Shown here in pieces: positions 1 through 5,777 of a stretch of DNA of 15,025 nucleotides. Under the pieces are notes generated by a model. The model saw only the letters and a program-made list of their open reading frames with translations, ran no database searches and had not been told where the DNA came from. The translations under genes were made by a program, and so were the position numbers. The stretch comes from an uncultured Fretibacterium sp. Its GTDB lineage: Bacteria > Synergistota > Synergistia > Synergistales > Aminobacteriaceae. Position 1 is the stretch's first letter. Each line of letters begins with the position of its first letter. The stretch is taken from assembly GCA_937900285.1 (NCBI GenBank), contig CALCEM010000045.1, positions 1-15,025 of the forward strand. The letters are read 5' to 3'.

Positions 1-52
1 CCTCACCTCACCTCACCTCACCTCACCTCACCTCACCTCACCTCACCTCACC
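1..52 (+). repeat. CCTCA pentanucleotide tandem repeat (10 copies) within a coding frame
   Basis: Ten perfect copies of CCTCA occupy 1-50, followed by CC. The array touches the window edge, so the true copy number is unknown. Because 5 and 3 share no factor, all three forward frames read the same cyclic peptide Pro-His-Leu-Thr-Ser without a stop, while the reverse strand (TGAGG) carries TGA stops. The frame entering at position 3 continues without a stop into the glycosyltransferase. The other two frames end soon after the tract, at TAA 77-79 and TAA 91-93. Gain or loss of one unit would therefore switch the downstream gene on or off, as in contingency loci of host-adapted bacteria. The array is seen directly; the switching role is inferred. 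Confidence 0.95.
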
Positions 53-1121
53 GAAGCCGGATTATGCACAGAATTATAAAGTTGTGTTTTTAAGCGATGG
101 ATGCAGAGATTTACCCTCAATGATCCGCAGAATGAGTCTGCAAAATAAAAAAGATTTAACAGATAAATTCATATGGGATGAAAAAGATCCGGATTATATT
201 ATTTCTACAGAGCGTGTCTTCACGTCTAAAGAGTTTTACGAGAAATTTAAAAAATATTTGAACGAGAAAAAACGGGACAAAATATTTATTTTTCATACTG
301 GGGAATGCGTTGACGCTGATTTAAGTTTGTTCGATTACGTCATAACGTATGATGTAGATTTAAAAAGCAAAGACAGAGCAGCTTACGGGGTTTGCCCGTC
401 AATTTTGGATTTTGAGAATAAAAACATTTTCAGAAATAATTTAACTTACGATGAAGCTAAAGCGAGATTAAAAAATTTAAAGTTCTGCAATTTTATTTAT
501 TCTCACGCTCAACTTCCGAGAGATGAATTTTTTCACGAAATTTCAAAATATAAACAGGTTGACTCCTTAGGCCCTCACCTCCATAATGTTGATATTCCAG
601 AATCGCGCAGTAATTCTGATTGGTTTAATTTGAGCATAGAACTAAAATTAAATTATAAATTCAGCATCGCAATGGAAAACGCAGAATTTAGGGGCTATAA
701 CACTGAAAAAATTATTTCAAGTTTCAGAGCGCACACTATTCCAATTTATTGGGGCGACCCTGCCATTGAAGAATTTTATAACCCCGAAGCGTTCATAAAC
801 TGCAATAATTATAAAAATATTGGCGACATAGTAGAAATTATAAAAGAACTCGACAACGATGACGAAAAATATTTAAAAATGGTCACGCAGTCATGGATGA
901 CACCTGAACAGGAAGCCAAAATTTTAAAATTGTCAGATGACTACGAAAAATTTATTGATAACATTTTCACGCAAAATATTCACGATGCAGTCCGCAGACC
1001 TTTAGGAATATGGAACGAAATTTATATAAACACCTATTCACGAAATATTTACAAGCCGAGTCTATTAAGGAGAATTTTAAGAAAGTGTAAACGAATCGTA
1101 AAAAAATTAATTGGCGCGTAA
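3..1121 (+). CDS. Family GT10 glycosyltransferase (alpha-1,3-fucosyltransferase-like), 5' partial
   Basis: Probable inverting GT10 enzyme, a family that moves fucose from GDP-fucose to GlcNAc-type acceptors in surface polysaccharide or LPS-like glycan. Counting from the GTG at 84 as residue 1, it has FHTGE (70-74) followed by LFDY, like the FYTGEN...LFDY stretch of Helicobacter enzymes. The nucleotide-sugar core then follows: FSIAMEN (193-199), GYNTEKI (204-210) and TIPIYWGDP (218-226). The C-terminus is short and strongly basic (RRILRKCKRIVKK), a plausible membrane-surface anchor. The GTG at 84 has no ribosome binding site, and the frame stays open through the CCTCA tract to the window edge, so the real start lies upstream. 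I therefore begin at the first full in-frame codon. The substrate is not proven. The gene converges on the PPC remnant with an AT-rich gap of 26 bp. Confidence 0.85.
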   Translation, partial: SPHLTSPHLTSPHLTSPKPDYAQNYKVVFLSDGCRDLPSMIRRMSLQNKKDLTDKFIWDEKDPDYIISTERVFTSKEFYEKFKKYLNEKKRDKIFIFHTGECVDADLSLFDYVITYDVDLKSKDRAAYGVCPSILDFENKNIFRNNLTYDEAKARLKNLKFCNFIYSHAQLPRDEFFHEISKYKQVDSLGPHLHNVDIPESRSNSDWFNLSIELKLNYKFSIAMENAEFRGYNTEKIISSFRAHTIPIYWGDPAIEEFYNPEAFINCNNYKNIGDIVEIIKELDNDDEKYLKMVTQSWMTPEQEAKILKLSDDYEKFIDNIFTQNIHDAVRRPLGIWNEIYINTYSRNIYKPSLLRRILRKCKRIVKKLIGA

Positions 1122-1130
1122 AAATTAAAA

Positions 1131-1146
1131 TTAATTAATTAATTAA
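1131..1146. repeat. TTAA tandem/palindromic tract between convergent genes
   Basis: Four TTAA units in a row form a 16-bp self-complementary AT tract between the glycosyltransferase stop and the stop of the convergent PPC remnant. No G/C-rich stem or U-run accompanies it, so I do not call it a terminator. It may simply reflect AT drift. Confidence 0.5.
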
Positions 1147-1147
1147 A

Positions 1148-1477
1148 TCAAGAGGACGGCATAAAATTTAAATTTGCTATCCTCATTTTATTTTTTGTCC
1201 TTAAAATTTTATTAAATTTAATCCGATTTTCTCCGTTTATGGTCGAAATATTCCCGGAACATGATGCTATTTCAAAATCTCCAGTAAATTTTTTTGATTC
1301 ATATTTGAACGCTTCATGATTAAAAACACCAAGCGACACATCCCACGTTGCTCCCAAACCTTGAACGCTCCCAAGTAAAATATTTTCAGCCTCACAAACC
1401 TTTTTTATTTCCTGTAAAACCTCTTCGCCCCTGTCAATCCTTAAAATAAAATCATCACCAAATTTTTTATACTGCAA
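1148..1477 (-). pseudogene. Truncated/degenerate PPC (DUF296)-domain protein
   Basis: The first 80 or so residues match the PPC/DUF296 fold, found in plant AT-hook proteins and in small bacterial proteins of uncertain role. Recognisable are the opening strand, the helix RGEEVLQEIKKVCEAENI, then SVQGLGATWDVSLGVF and GDFEIASCSGNISTINGE. After NGE one expects a His-x-His strand and a GGHL loop, then about 30 more residues. Here IKFN stands where H-x-H should be, ANLN stands near the GGHL position, and the protein ends after 109 residues rather than about 135-145. The start is TTG with GAGAGGTG 7 bp upstream. It is probably a decaying gene whose 3' end was lost next to the glycosyltransferase, although a short functional variant cannot be excluded. 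Confidence 0.55.
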
Positions 1478-1615
1478 ATTTCAACACCTCTCAAAAATTA
1501 AATAAATTTTCACGTCATGGCCGGTATTATAAAAATTATTTCTGCGTCATTTCGTTATTTAAATTTAAATTACCGCTTAATTTGAAACCACCTGAAGTAT
1601 ATTATAAAAGATAAT

Positions 1616-1668
1616 AAAAAATTCCCCCGCTCAAAATTTTTATTTTTGTTAAAAATCTCAAACGAGGG
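1616..1668 (-). terminator. Intrinsic terminator of the ylxM-rplS operon
   Basis: An 18-bp stem joins 1668-1651 to 1641-1624 around a 9-nt loop, followed on the minus strand by AA and six U residues (1621-1616). Five of the pairs are G-U wobbles when read as minus-strand RNA; on the plus strand they would be A-C mismatches. The element therefore works in the minus direction, directly after rplS. Confidence 0.9.
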
Positions 1669-1687
1669 CAATAAATAAATTTTCAAG

Positions 1688-2041
1688 TTAATTAAATTCT
1701 CTGCGCTCTTTTATTCTTGCAGCTTTTCCGCTTAATTTTCTCAAATAATATAATTTCGCGCGTCTTACTTTTCCTTTGCGCTGTACTTCTATTTTTGCAA
1801 CTGATGGACAATGCACCGGGAAAATTCTTTCAACTCCTACACCGTTCGAAATTTTCCTGACAGTAAATGTCTCATCAAGTCCGCCATGCTGTTTGGCTAT
1901 TACTATACCTTCAAAAATCTGTATACGTTCGCGAGTTCCTTCTTTAATTTTCACATGAACGCGCAATGTATCTCCGGGTCTAAAATCTGGTAAAGGTTCA
2001 GCCCTGAAATATTTTTTCTGAACAAAATCTACTGCGTCCAA
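1688..2041 (-). CDS. rplS: 50S ribosomal protein L19
   Basis: Structural protein of the large subunit, located at the 30S/50S interface. The 117 residues have the family's usual length and landmarks: PDFRPGDTLRVHVKIKEG near the N-terminus, RIQIFEGIVIAKQHGG, TFTVRKISNGVGVERIFPVHCPS, and the basic C-terminal GKVRRAKLYYLR. The start is a TTG codon (2041-2039) preceded by AGGAGGA about 10 bp upstream; no ATG lies in a suitable place. It is the last gene of the housekeeping operon, 24 bp after trmD, and is followed by a strong terminator. Confidence 0.97.
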   Translation of the reverse strand: MDAVDFVQKKYFRAEPLPDFRPGDTLRVHVKIKEGTRERIQIFEGIVIAKQHGGLDETFTVRKISNGVGVERIFPVHCPSVAKIEVQRKGKVRRAKLYYLRKLSGKAARIKERREFN

Positions 2042-2065
2042 TTTAAAAAATCCTCCTGTTAAAAT

Positions 2066-3214
2066 TCAACGTTTACCTAAAAATCTGTCGAGTGATATAG
2101 CTATTAAATTATTTAAATTAATGCTGATTTCACTTTCAAATATATATGCCGATAAATTTTTATAATCAATATTTATATTTATATTTATATTATTTAAATC
2201 TTCCGAGTTATCAGCAAATAAAAATATTATATCGCCTGAATGTTCGAGGCACTTGCGTTTAACTTCGAGACAATGCAAAGAATTTTTTATAATTCCGGGA
2301 TAAATTTTTATAATCAAAGCGTTATTTATATTTTTATTATCCAGCAACTTAAAAACATTCCCGATAATTTTCGCATCAACGCCGGAATTTTTTAATTTAT
2401 CTCGTAATTTATGATCTTCTGCAATTATATACGGCCTCGAAATTCCATAAGCAACGCAAATTTTATTAATATCATCGTTTAAAATTACATCACGGGCGAT
2501 TACACATAAATAAATTTTTCCTGAAATATATTCGCTTATGCTCGCTCTTGAAATTAAATCAGGTCTCCGTGTTAAAGTCCTTTTAACGGCTTCGCTCCTT
2601 CTCCATTTTGAAATATCTCCGGCATTGCCACTTAATAATACTTCTGGAACTTTTAAATTATTCCATTCGGCCGGCCTCGTATAATTCGGATTGTCAAGCA
2701 TCCCCCTGTAAAATGAATCTTCGATCACTGATCTTGATCGTCCTATTACTCCGGGTATTAATCTTGATACTGAATCTATTACAGTCATTGCAGGAATTTC
2801 ACCGCCGGTTAAAACGCAATCTCCTACAGAAAATTCGAGATCAACATATTTTTTTATAAATCTTTCATCGATGCCTTCATAATGTCCGCAGATTATTATT
2901 AAATTTTCCTGAAGAGCTAAACTCTCAATTAATTCCTGATTTAATAAAACCCCTTGAGGCGAAGGATATATAACAAAATTTTTTTTATCTCCGTTCCAGA
3001 CAGAATTTAAAGCTTTTTCCAACTGCGGAGCCGCAAATAACATCCCGCCCGAACCAAATACATAATCATCAAGCTGTCTATAATTTCCCGTGCCGAAATC
3101 TCGAAAATTTATTACATTAATATCAAGTAATCCAGATTTAACAGCCCGCCCAGTAATTCCGGATGATAAAAAATTTTCAAATATTTCCGGGAAGGCCGTA
3201 ATAACATTAATTAT
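2066..3214 (-). CDS. trmD: tRNA (guanine37-N1)-methyltransferase TrmD fused to a C-terminal SPOUT-like domain, non-AUG start
   Basis: Methylates G37 next to the anticodon, using S-adenosylmethionine bound in a trefoil knot. Reading upstream of the first ATG (3043) recovers the missing N-terminal strand and helices: INVITAFPEIF, then ITGRAV, RDFGTGNYRQLDDYVFGSGGM. The enzyme must therefore begin just after khpA. No AUG, GUG or UUG is in frame. I choose ATA at 3214-3212, 8 bp after a GAGG; ATT at 3211 is the alternative. Later motifs are GHYEGIDERF (110-119), SVGDCVLTGGE (129-139) and MLDNPNYTRPAEW (about 172-184). Residues 233-382 resemble the Methyltrn_RNA_4 (PF09936) SPOUT domain (INKICVAYGISRPYIIAED ... 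ISLDRFLG) but lack its usual GTGWGL-type loop. An Asn/Ile-rich stretch is encoded by an in-frame hexamer repeat. The total is 382 residues against about 240 for plain TrmD. Stop is TGA. Confidence 0.9.
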   Translation of the reverse strand: MINVITAFPEIFENFLSSGITGRAVKSGLLDINVINFRDFGTGNYRQLDDYVFGSGGMLFAAPQLEKALNSVWNGDKKNFVIYPSPQGVLLNQELIESLALQENLIIICGHYEGIDERFIKKYVDLEFSVGDCVLTGGEIPAMTVIDSVSRLIPGVIGRSRSVIEDSFYRGMLDNPNYTRPAEWNNLKVPEVLLSGNAGDISKWRRSEAVKRTLTRRPDLISRASISEYISGKIYLCVIARDVILNDDINKICVAYGISRPYIIAEDHKLRDKLKNSGVDAKIIGNVFKLLDNKNINNALIIKIYPGIIKNSLHCLEVKRKCLEHSGDIIFLFADNSEDLNNINININIDYKNLSAYIFESEISINLNNLIAISLDRFLGKR

Positions 3215-3217
3215 CGC

Positions 3218-3460
3218 TTAATCCTCGACTATATCAACGTCAACACGTTCGCCGGCTTTCACTGCAGCAGCTTTAGCGAGTAAACGTACTGCGTTAATTG
3301 TTGCGCCTCTCTTGCCGATAACGCGTCCTACATCTTCATGAGCTACACGGATAAGTATTTTATTGGTATTATCTCCAGTATCACTCTCCACGCTGACCGA
3401 CTCCGGCTGCGTTACAAGGTGTTTGACGATGAACTCTACCAGCTCTTTATAATCGACCAT
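3218..3460 (-). CDS. khpA: KH-domain RNA-binding protein KhpA (YlqC family)
   Basis: Small single-KH RNA chaperone that usually pairs with KhpB/Jag and binds many transcripts. The 80 residues are the family's normal size. The start MVDYKELVEFIVKHLV matches the conserved N-terminus, and the KH signature appears as VGRVIGKRGATINAVRLLAKAAA (GKRG loop). The ATG has GGAG 10 bp upstream (3474-3471). An unusually strong Shine-Dalgarno sequence farther upstream (3518-3509) is not usable for this start. The last codons (GAG GAT TAA) carry the GAGG that probably serves trmD, which begins only 3 nt after the stop, so the two are likely translationally coupled. Confidence 0.93.
   Translation of the reverse strand: MVDYKELVEFIVKHLVTQPESVSVESDTGDNTNKILIRVAHEDVGRVIGKRGATINAVRLLAKAAAVKAGERVDVDIVED
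3223..3226 (-). promoter_or_regulatory. GAGG ribosome binding site inside khpA that decides the trmD start
   Basis: GAGG lies in the last sense codons of khpA, exactly 8 nt before the ATA at 3214. That is an ideal spacing and the only Shine-Dalgarno-like sequence near the trmD start. It supports ATA over ATT (spacing 11) as the initiation codon. Confidence 0.5.
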
Positions 3461-3610
3461 TTCGGATCTGCTCCAGATTAAATAAAATTAAAAAACTGAA
3501 GCAGACGACACCTCCTTTCAAAATTTTTATACGCCTTATATTCAGACAGAAGCGTCTTCAGCCTGTTTCGCAGTCTTTCGATGAAGTTTACAAAGCTATT
3601 ATTCACGACG
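3461..3610 (-). other. rpsP-khpA spacer with an orphan consensus Shine-Dalgarno and a coding-like stretch
   Basis: This 150-nt gap inside the operon is less AT-rich than other spacers. In the rpsP frame, after the S16 stop and two further stops (3599 and 3596), it reads HRKTAKQAEDASV then TGA, which looks like a lost S16 tail. In another frame, GTG 3606 to TAA 3478 is open for 42 codons (reads as FIERLRNRLKTLL ...). At 3518-3509 lies AAAGGAGGTG, a full match to the 16S 3' end, with no AUG/GUG/UUG in range. Arms CTGAAG and CTTCAG flank this region and could form a hairpin hiding it. No gene is called with confidence. Confidence 0.6.
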
Positions 3611-3880
3611 TTATTCTGTTTTGTCGTTCTTAAATTTATCCCAAATTCCCTGCTTCTTTAACAATCCACGTGCCGTCTCAGAAGGCAGCGCTCCGACTCC
3701 AAGCCAATATAATGCACGTTCCTCATTAATATTAACCGAAGCAGGATCAGTCATAGGATTATATGTTCCGATTAATTCTATAAATTTTCCATCTCTCGGC
3801 GAACGCGAATCCGCTACAACCAACCTGTAAAACGGAGCTTTTTTCCGACCCTGACGCGACAAACGAATTCTTACCGCCAT
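3611..3880 (-). CDS. rpsP: 30S ribosomal protein S16
   Basis: Small-subunit assembly protein. The 89 residues contain the S16 hallmark MAVRIRLSRQGRKKAPFYRL, then VVADSRSPRDGKFIELIGTYNP and the ALYWLGVGALPSETARGLL helix. The ATG at 3880 is preceded by GGAGGTG about 11 bp upstream. It lies 41 bp downstream of ffh in the same operon. The C-terminal tail is short (ends DKTE). The downstream in-frame sequence looks like a former tail cut off by stops, see the spacer entry. Confidence 0.97.
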   Translation of the reverse strand: MAVRIRLSRQGRKKAPFYRLVVADSRSPRDGKFIELIGTYNPMTDPASVNINEERALYWLGVGALPSETARGLLKKQGIWDKFKNDKTE

Positions 3881-3921
3881 TCTTTAATTTACACCTCCAT
3901 GTCTGAATTTTTTAAAACCCA

Positions 3922-5265
3922 CTATCTTCCGAATAAATTACGCAACTTTTGACCCATTCCAAAACCCGAACGAGAACCAGAAAAATTTTTAAATAATTTC
4001 TTCATCTGCTCGTACTGGGCTAAAAGCTGGTTAACTTGTTGAACCGACGTGCCTGAACCTTGAGCAATTCTCCGCCGTCTAGAACCTTTTATAATTTTAG
4101 GGTTTCGCCTTTCTTCGGGTGTCATTGACTGGATTATTGCTTTATTATGTTTCAGAATTTTAACGTCAGCGTTTTCCGCCTTTAAATTAAGTCTATCAAA
4201 TCCGGGAATCATTCCGGCTAATTTCTCGATCGGACCTAATTTTTCTATTTGTTCAAACTGAGATAAAAGCATCTCAAGATTAAACTGCTTGCCTAATTTT
4301 CCGGGTGTTACTTCCTTTAAATTTTCGTTTAAACCTGCTGAATTTATTTTTTCGACGAGTCCCTGTAAATCGCCCATCCCCATAATACGCCCGGCCAGAC
4401 GTTCGGGATTATAAATTTCCAGCGCATCGGTCGCTTCGCCTACTCCTATAAATTTCACCGGCACTCCAGTAACCGCCCGGATAGCTAAAGCACTTCCCCC
4501 GCGAGCATCGCCGTCCATTTTCGTCAAAAATAATCCCGTTAAATTCAAAAGTTCATGAAACGATTTTGCGACGTTCACAGCTTCCTGACCCATCATCGCA
4601 TCAACGACTAATAATTTTTCATGGGGAGCAATTATTTTCTCGATATTTTTTAATTCCGTCATCAAATCTTCATCAATCTGAAGTCTTCCGGCAGTATCCA
4701 AAATAATTACATCGTTCATGTGAGAATCTGCGTAAATCTTGGAATTTTTCACGACATCTAAAACATTAACTTTATTATTTTCCGGTCCGTAAAATGGAAT
4801 TTTCGATGCTTCAGCCAAAATGCGCAACTGTTCAATTGCTGCAGGTCGCCTCAAATCACAAGCAACAACCAGAGGATTATGAGCCGAATTTTTTAAATGT
4901 TTTGCGAGTTTCACCGTGCCCGTAGTTTTTCCTGAACCTTGAAGACCCGCCATTAAAATAACCGTTGGAGGTTTTGATGAAATGTTGATCCCCTGCACAT
5001 TTTTACCCATTAAATTTACAAGCTCTTCATACAAAACTGCGGCGATTCTATCATTTGCGGTGATCGAGTTTAACACATCGAGCGTTATGGATTTTTCGCG
5101 AACTTTTGCGATCAAATCTTTCACGACTCTAAAATCAACGTCAGCCTCAAGCAAAGACCTTCGGATTTCTCGTAACGCGTTATCTACGTCCGCTTCTGAT
5201 AATTTTCCTTTGCTGCTTAATTTTGAGAGTGCTGCGGATAATTTTTCTTTCAGAGATTCAAACAT
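3922..5265 (-). CDS. ffh: Signal recognition particle protein Ffh (SRP54)
   Basis: GTPase subunit of the signal recognition particle. It binds 4.5S/6S RNA and nascent signal sequences and docks with FtsY at the membrane. Order of domains in 447 residues: helical N domain (1 to about 95); G domain with the P-loop GLQGSGKTT (107-115), DLRRPAAIEQL, DTAGR and TKMDGDARGGSAL; then the methionine-containing M domain with the RNA-binding helix GSRRRRIAQGSGTSVQQVNQLL. The C-terminus is FGMGQKLRNLFGR. The length is normal. The ATG at 5265 lies 7 nt after the ylxM stop, and its GGAGG is formed by the last codons of ylxM (Lys-Gly-Gly-Tyr), so translation of the two is probably coupled. Confidence 0.98.
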   Translation of the reverse strand: MFESLKEKLSAALSKLSSKGKLSEADVDNALREIRRSLLEADVDFRVVKDLIAKVREKSITLDVLNSITANDRIAAVLYEELVNLMGKNVQGINISSKPPTVILMAGLQGSGKTTGTVKLAKHLKNSAHNPLVVACDLRRPAAIEQLRILAEASKIPFYGPENNKVNVLDVVKNSKIYADSHMNDVIILDTAGRLQIDEDLMTELKNIEKIIAPHEKLLVVDAMMGQEAVNVAKSFHELLNLTGLFLTKMDGDARGGSALAIRAVTGVPVKFIGVGEATDALEIYNPERLAGRIMGMGDLQGLVEKINSAGLNENLKEVTPGKLGKQFNLEMLLSQFEQIEKLGPIEKLAGMIPGFDRLNLKAENADVKILKHNKAIIQSMTPEERRNPKIIKGSRRRRIAQGSGTSVQQVNQLLAQYEQMKKLFKNFSGSRSGFGMGQKLRNLFGR

Positions 5266-5272
5266 TTTAAAT

Positions 5273-5581
5273 TTAATATCCTCCTTTCGATTTTAATTTT
5301 AATATTTCTGCTTCAAGTTCATTAATTTTATTTTCGAGCCTCTTGATACTTCGAGCAAAACATAAATTTTTCTCCAGCAATTTAAGTTTATTTTCCACGC
5401 GCTGCCTTATTCTTGAAACTGCTTGTCTGCTAATTCCTAATTTTTCAGCGGCTTCGGTTAAACTCAAATCCGAAAAACATACAGCCTCATAAATTTTCCG
5501 TTGTCGTTCGGTCAATAACGGCGAATAAAAATCATACAACAAATTAAAACTTATACGCTGTTCAAATTCTTCAGTGCTCAT
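5273..5581 (-). CDS. ylxM: YlxM/p13-like helix-turn-helix protein, first gene of the SRP operon
   Basis: Small sigma-70 region 4-like protein conserved directly upstream of ffh in many Firmicutes and relatives. It is thought to assist or regulate SRP, and its exact function is not settled. Seen here: NLLYDFYSPLLTERQRKIYEAVCFSDLSLTEAAEKLGISRQAVSRIRQRVENKL, a clear helix-turn-helix with LSLTEAAEKLGISRQAVSR as the DNA-binding core. A coiled-coil-like tail rich in Leu/Glu/Lys follows. Its 102 residues are slightly short of the usual 105-120. The ATG has no Shine-Dalgarno sequence, and the promoter -10 box ends only 8 nt before it, so the mRNA is likely leaderless. Confidence 0.9.
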   Translation of the reverse strand: MSTEEFEQRISFNLLYDFYSPLLTERQRKIYEAVCFSDLSLTEAAEKLGISRQAVSRIRQRVENKLKLLEKNLCFARSIKRLENKINELEAEILKLKSKGGY

Positions 5582-5589
5582 GTTTGTAA

Positions 5590-5617
5590 ATTATAAAAAT
5601 TTTAAATCACCTGTCAA
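5590..5617 (-). promoter_or_regulatory. Near-consensus sigma-70 promoter of the ylxM-ffh-rpsP-khpA-trmD-rplS operon
   Basis: On the minus strand TTGACA (5617-5612) and TATAAT (5595-5590) are both perfect and are separated by 16 nt. The expected transcription start, about 7 nt after the -10 box, falls at or next to the A of the ylxM ATG (5581). Confidence 0.88.
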
Positions 5618-5674
5618 CCATTTTTATTTAACAGCAAATAATTTTTATTAAATTTAACAGCGTAATTTATCTGA

Positions 5675-5703
5675 TTGATTTAATTTTTTCTTTGTATTAT
5701 TTT
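5675..5703 (+). promoter_or_regulatory. Weak candidate promoter of the TPP-enzyme/dehydrogenase operon
   Basis: TTGATT (5675-5680) and TATTTT (5698-5703) are spaced by 17 nt, each four of six to consensus, and lie about 75 nt upstream of the ATG in the divergent intergenic region (5582-5777). The surrounding sequence is so AT-rich that chance matches are likely; nothing else in this gap stands out. Confidence 0.25.
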
Positions 5704-5777
5704 TAATGCATACAAAATAATTAATTTATTGATCTGCAAGTCCCAAATTTTTCAAACAAGGGAGGATTTTTCAAAGT

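Noticed and set aside
1..52. CRISPR array or telomere-like end
   Set aside because: The units are only 5 bp without spacers, and the array is part of an open reading frame.
1526..1554. Promoter for the PPC remnant (TATAAT on the minus strand)
   Set aside because: A TATAAT is present, but the sequence 17 nt upstream (CGAAAT) does not resemble a -35 box, and such AT hexamers occur often by chance here.
2168..2192. ATTTAT hexamer repeat in trmD as a phase switch
   Set aside because: Only about three and a half units, and six is a multiple of three, so slippage would not change the frame; it only lengthens an Asn/Ile run.
2066..3043. trmD starting at the first ATG (325 residues)
   Set aside because: It would remove the conserved N-terminal strand, the GRA motif and the DDYVFGSGG loop, all encoded in the same frame upstream.
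3215..3220. khpA-trmD fusion by stop-codon readthrough or TAA recoding
   Set aside because: TAA ends several other genes here normally, and a ribosome binding site before ATA explains separate initiation more simply.
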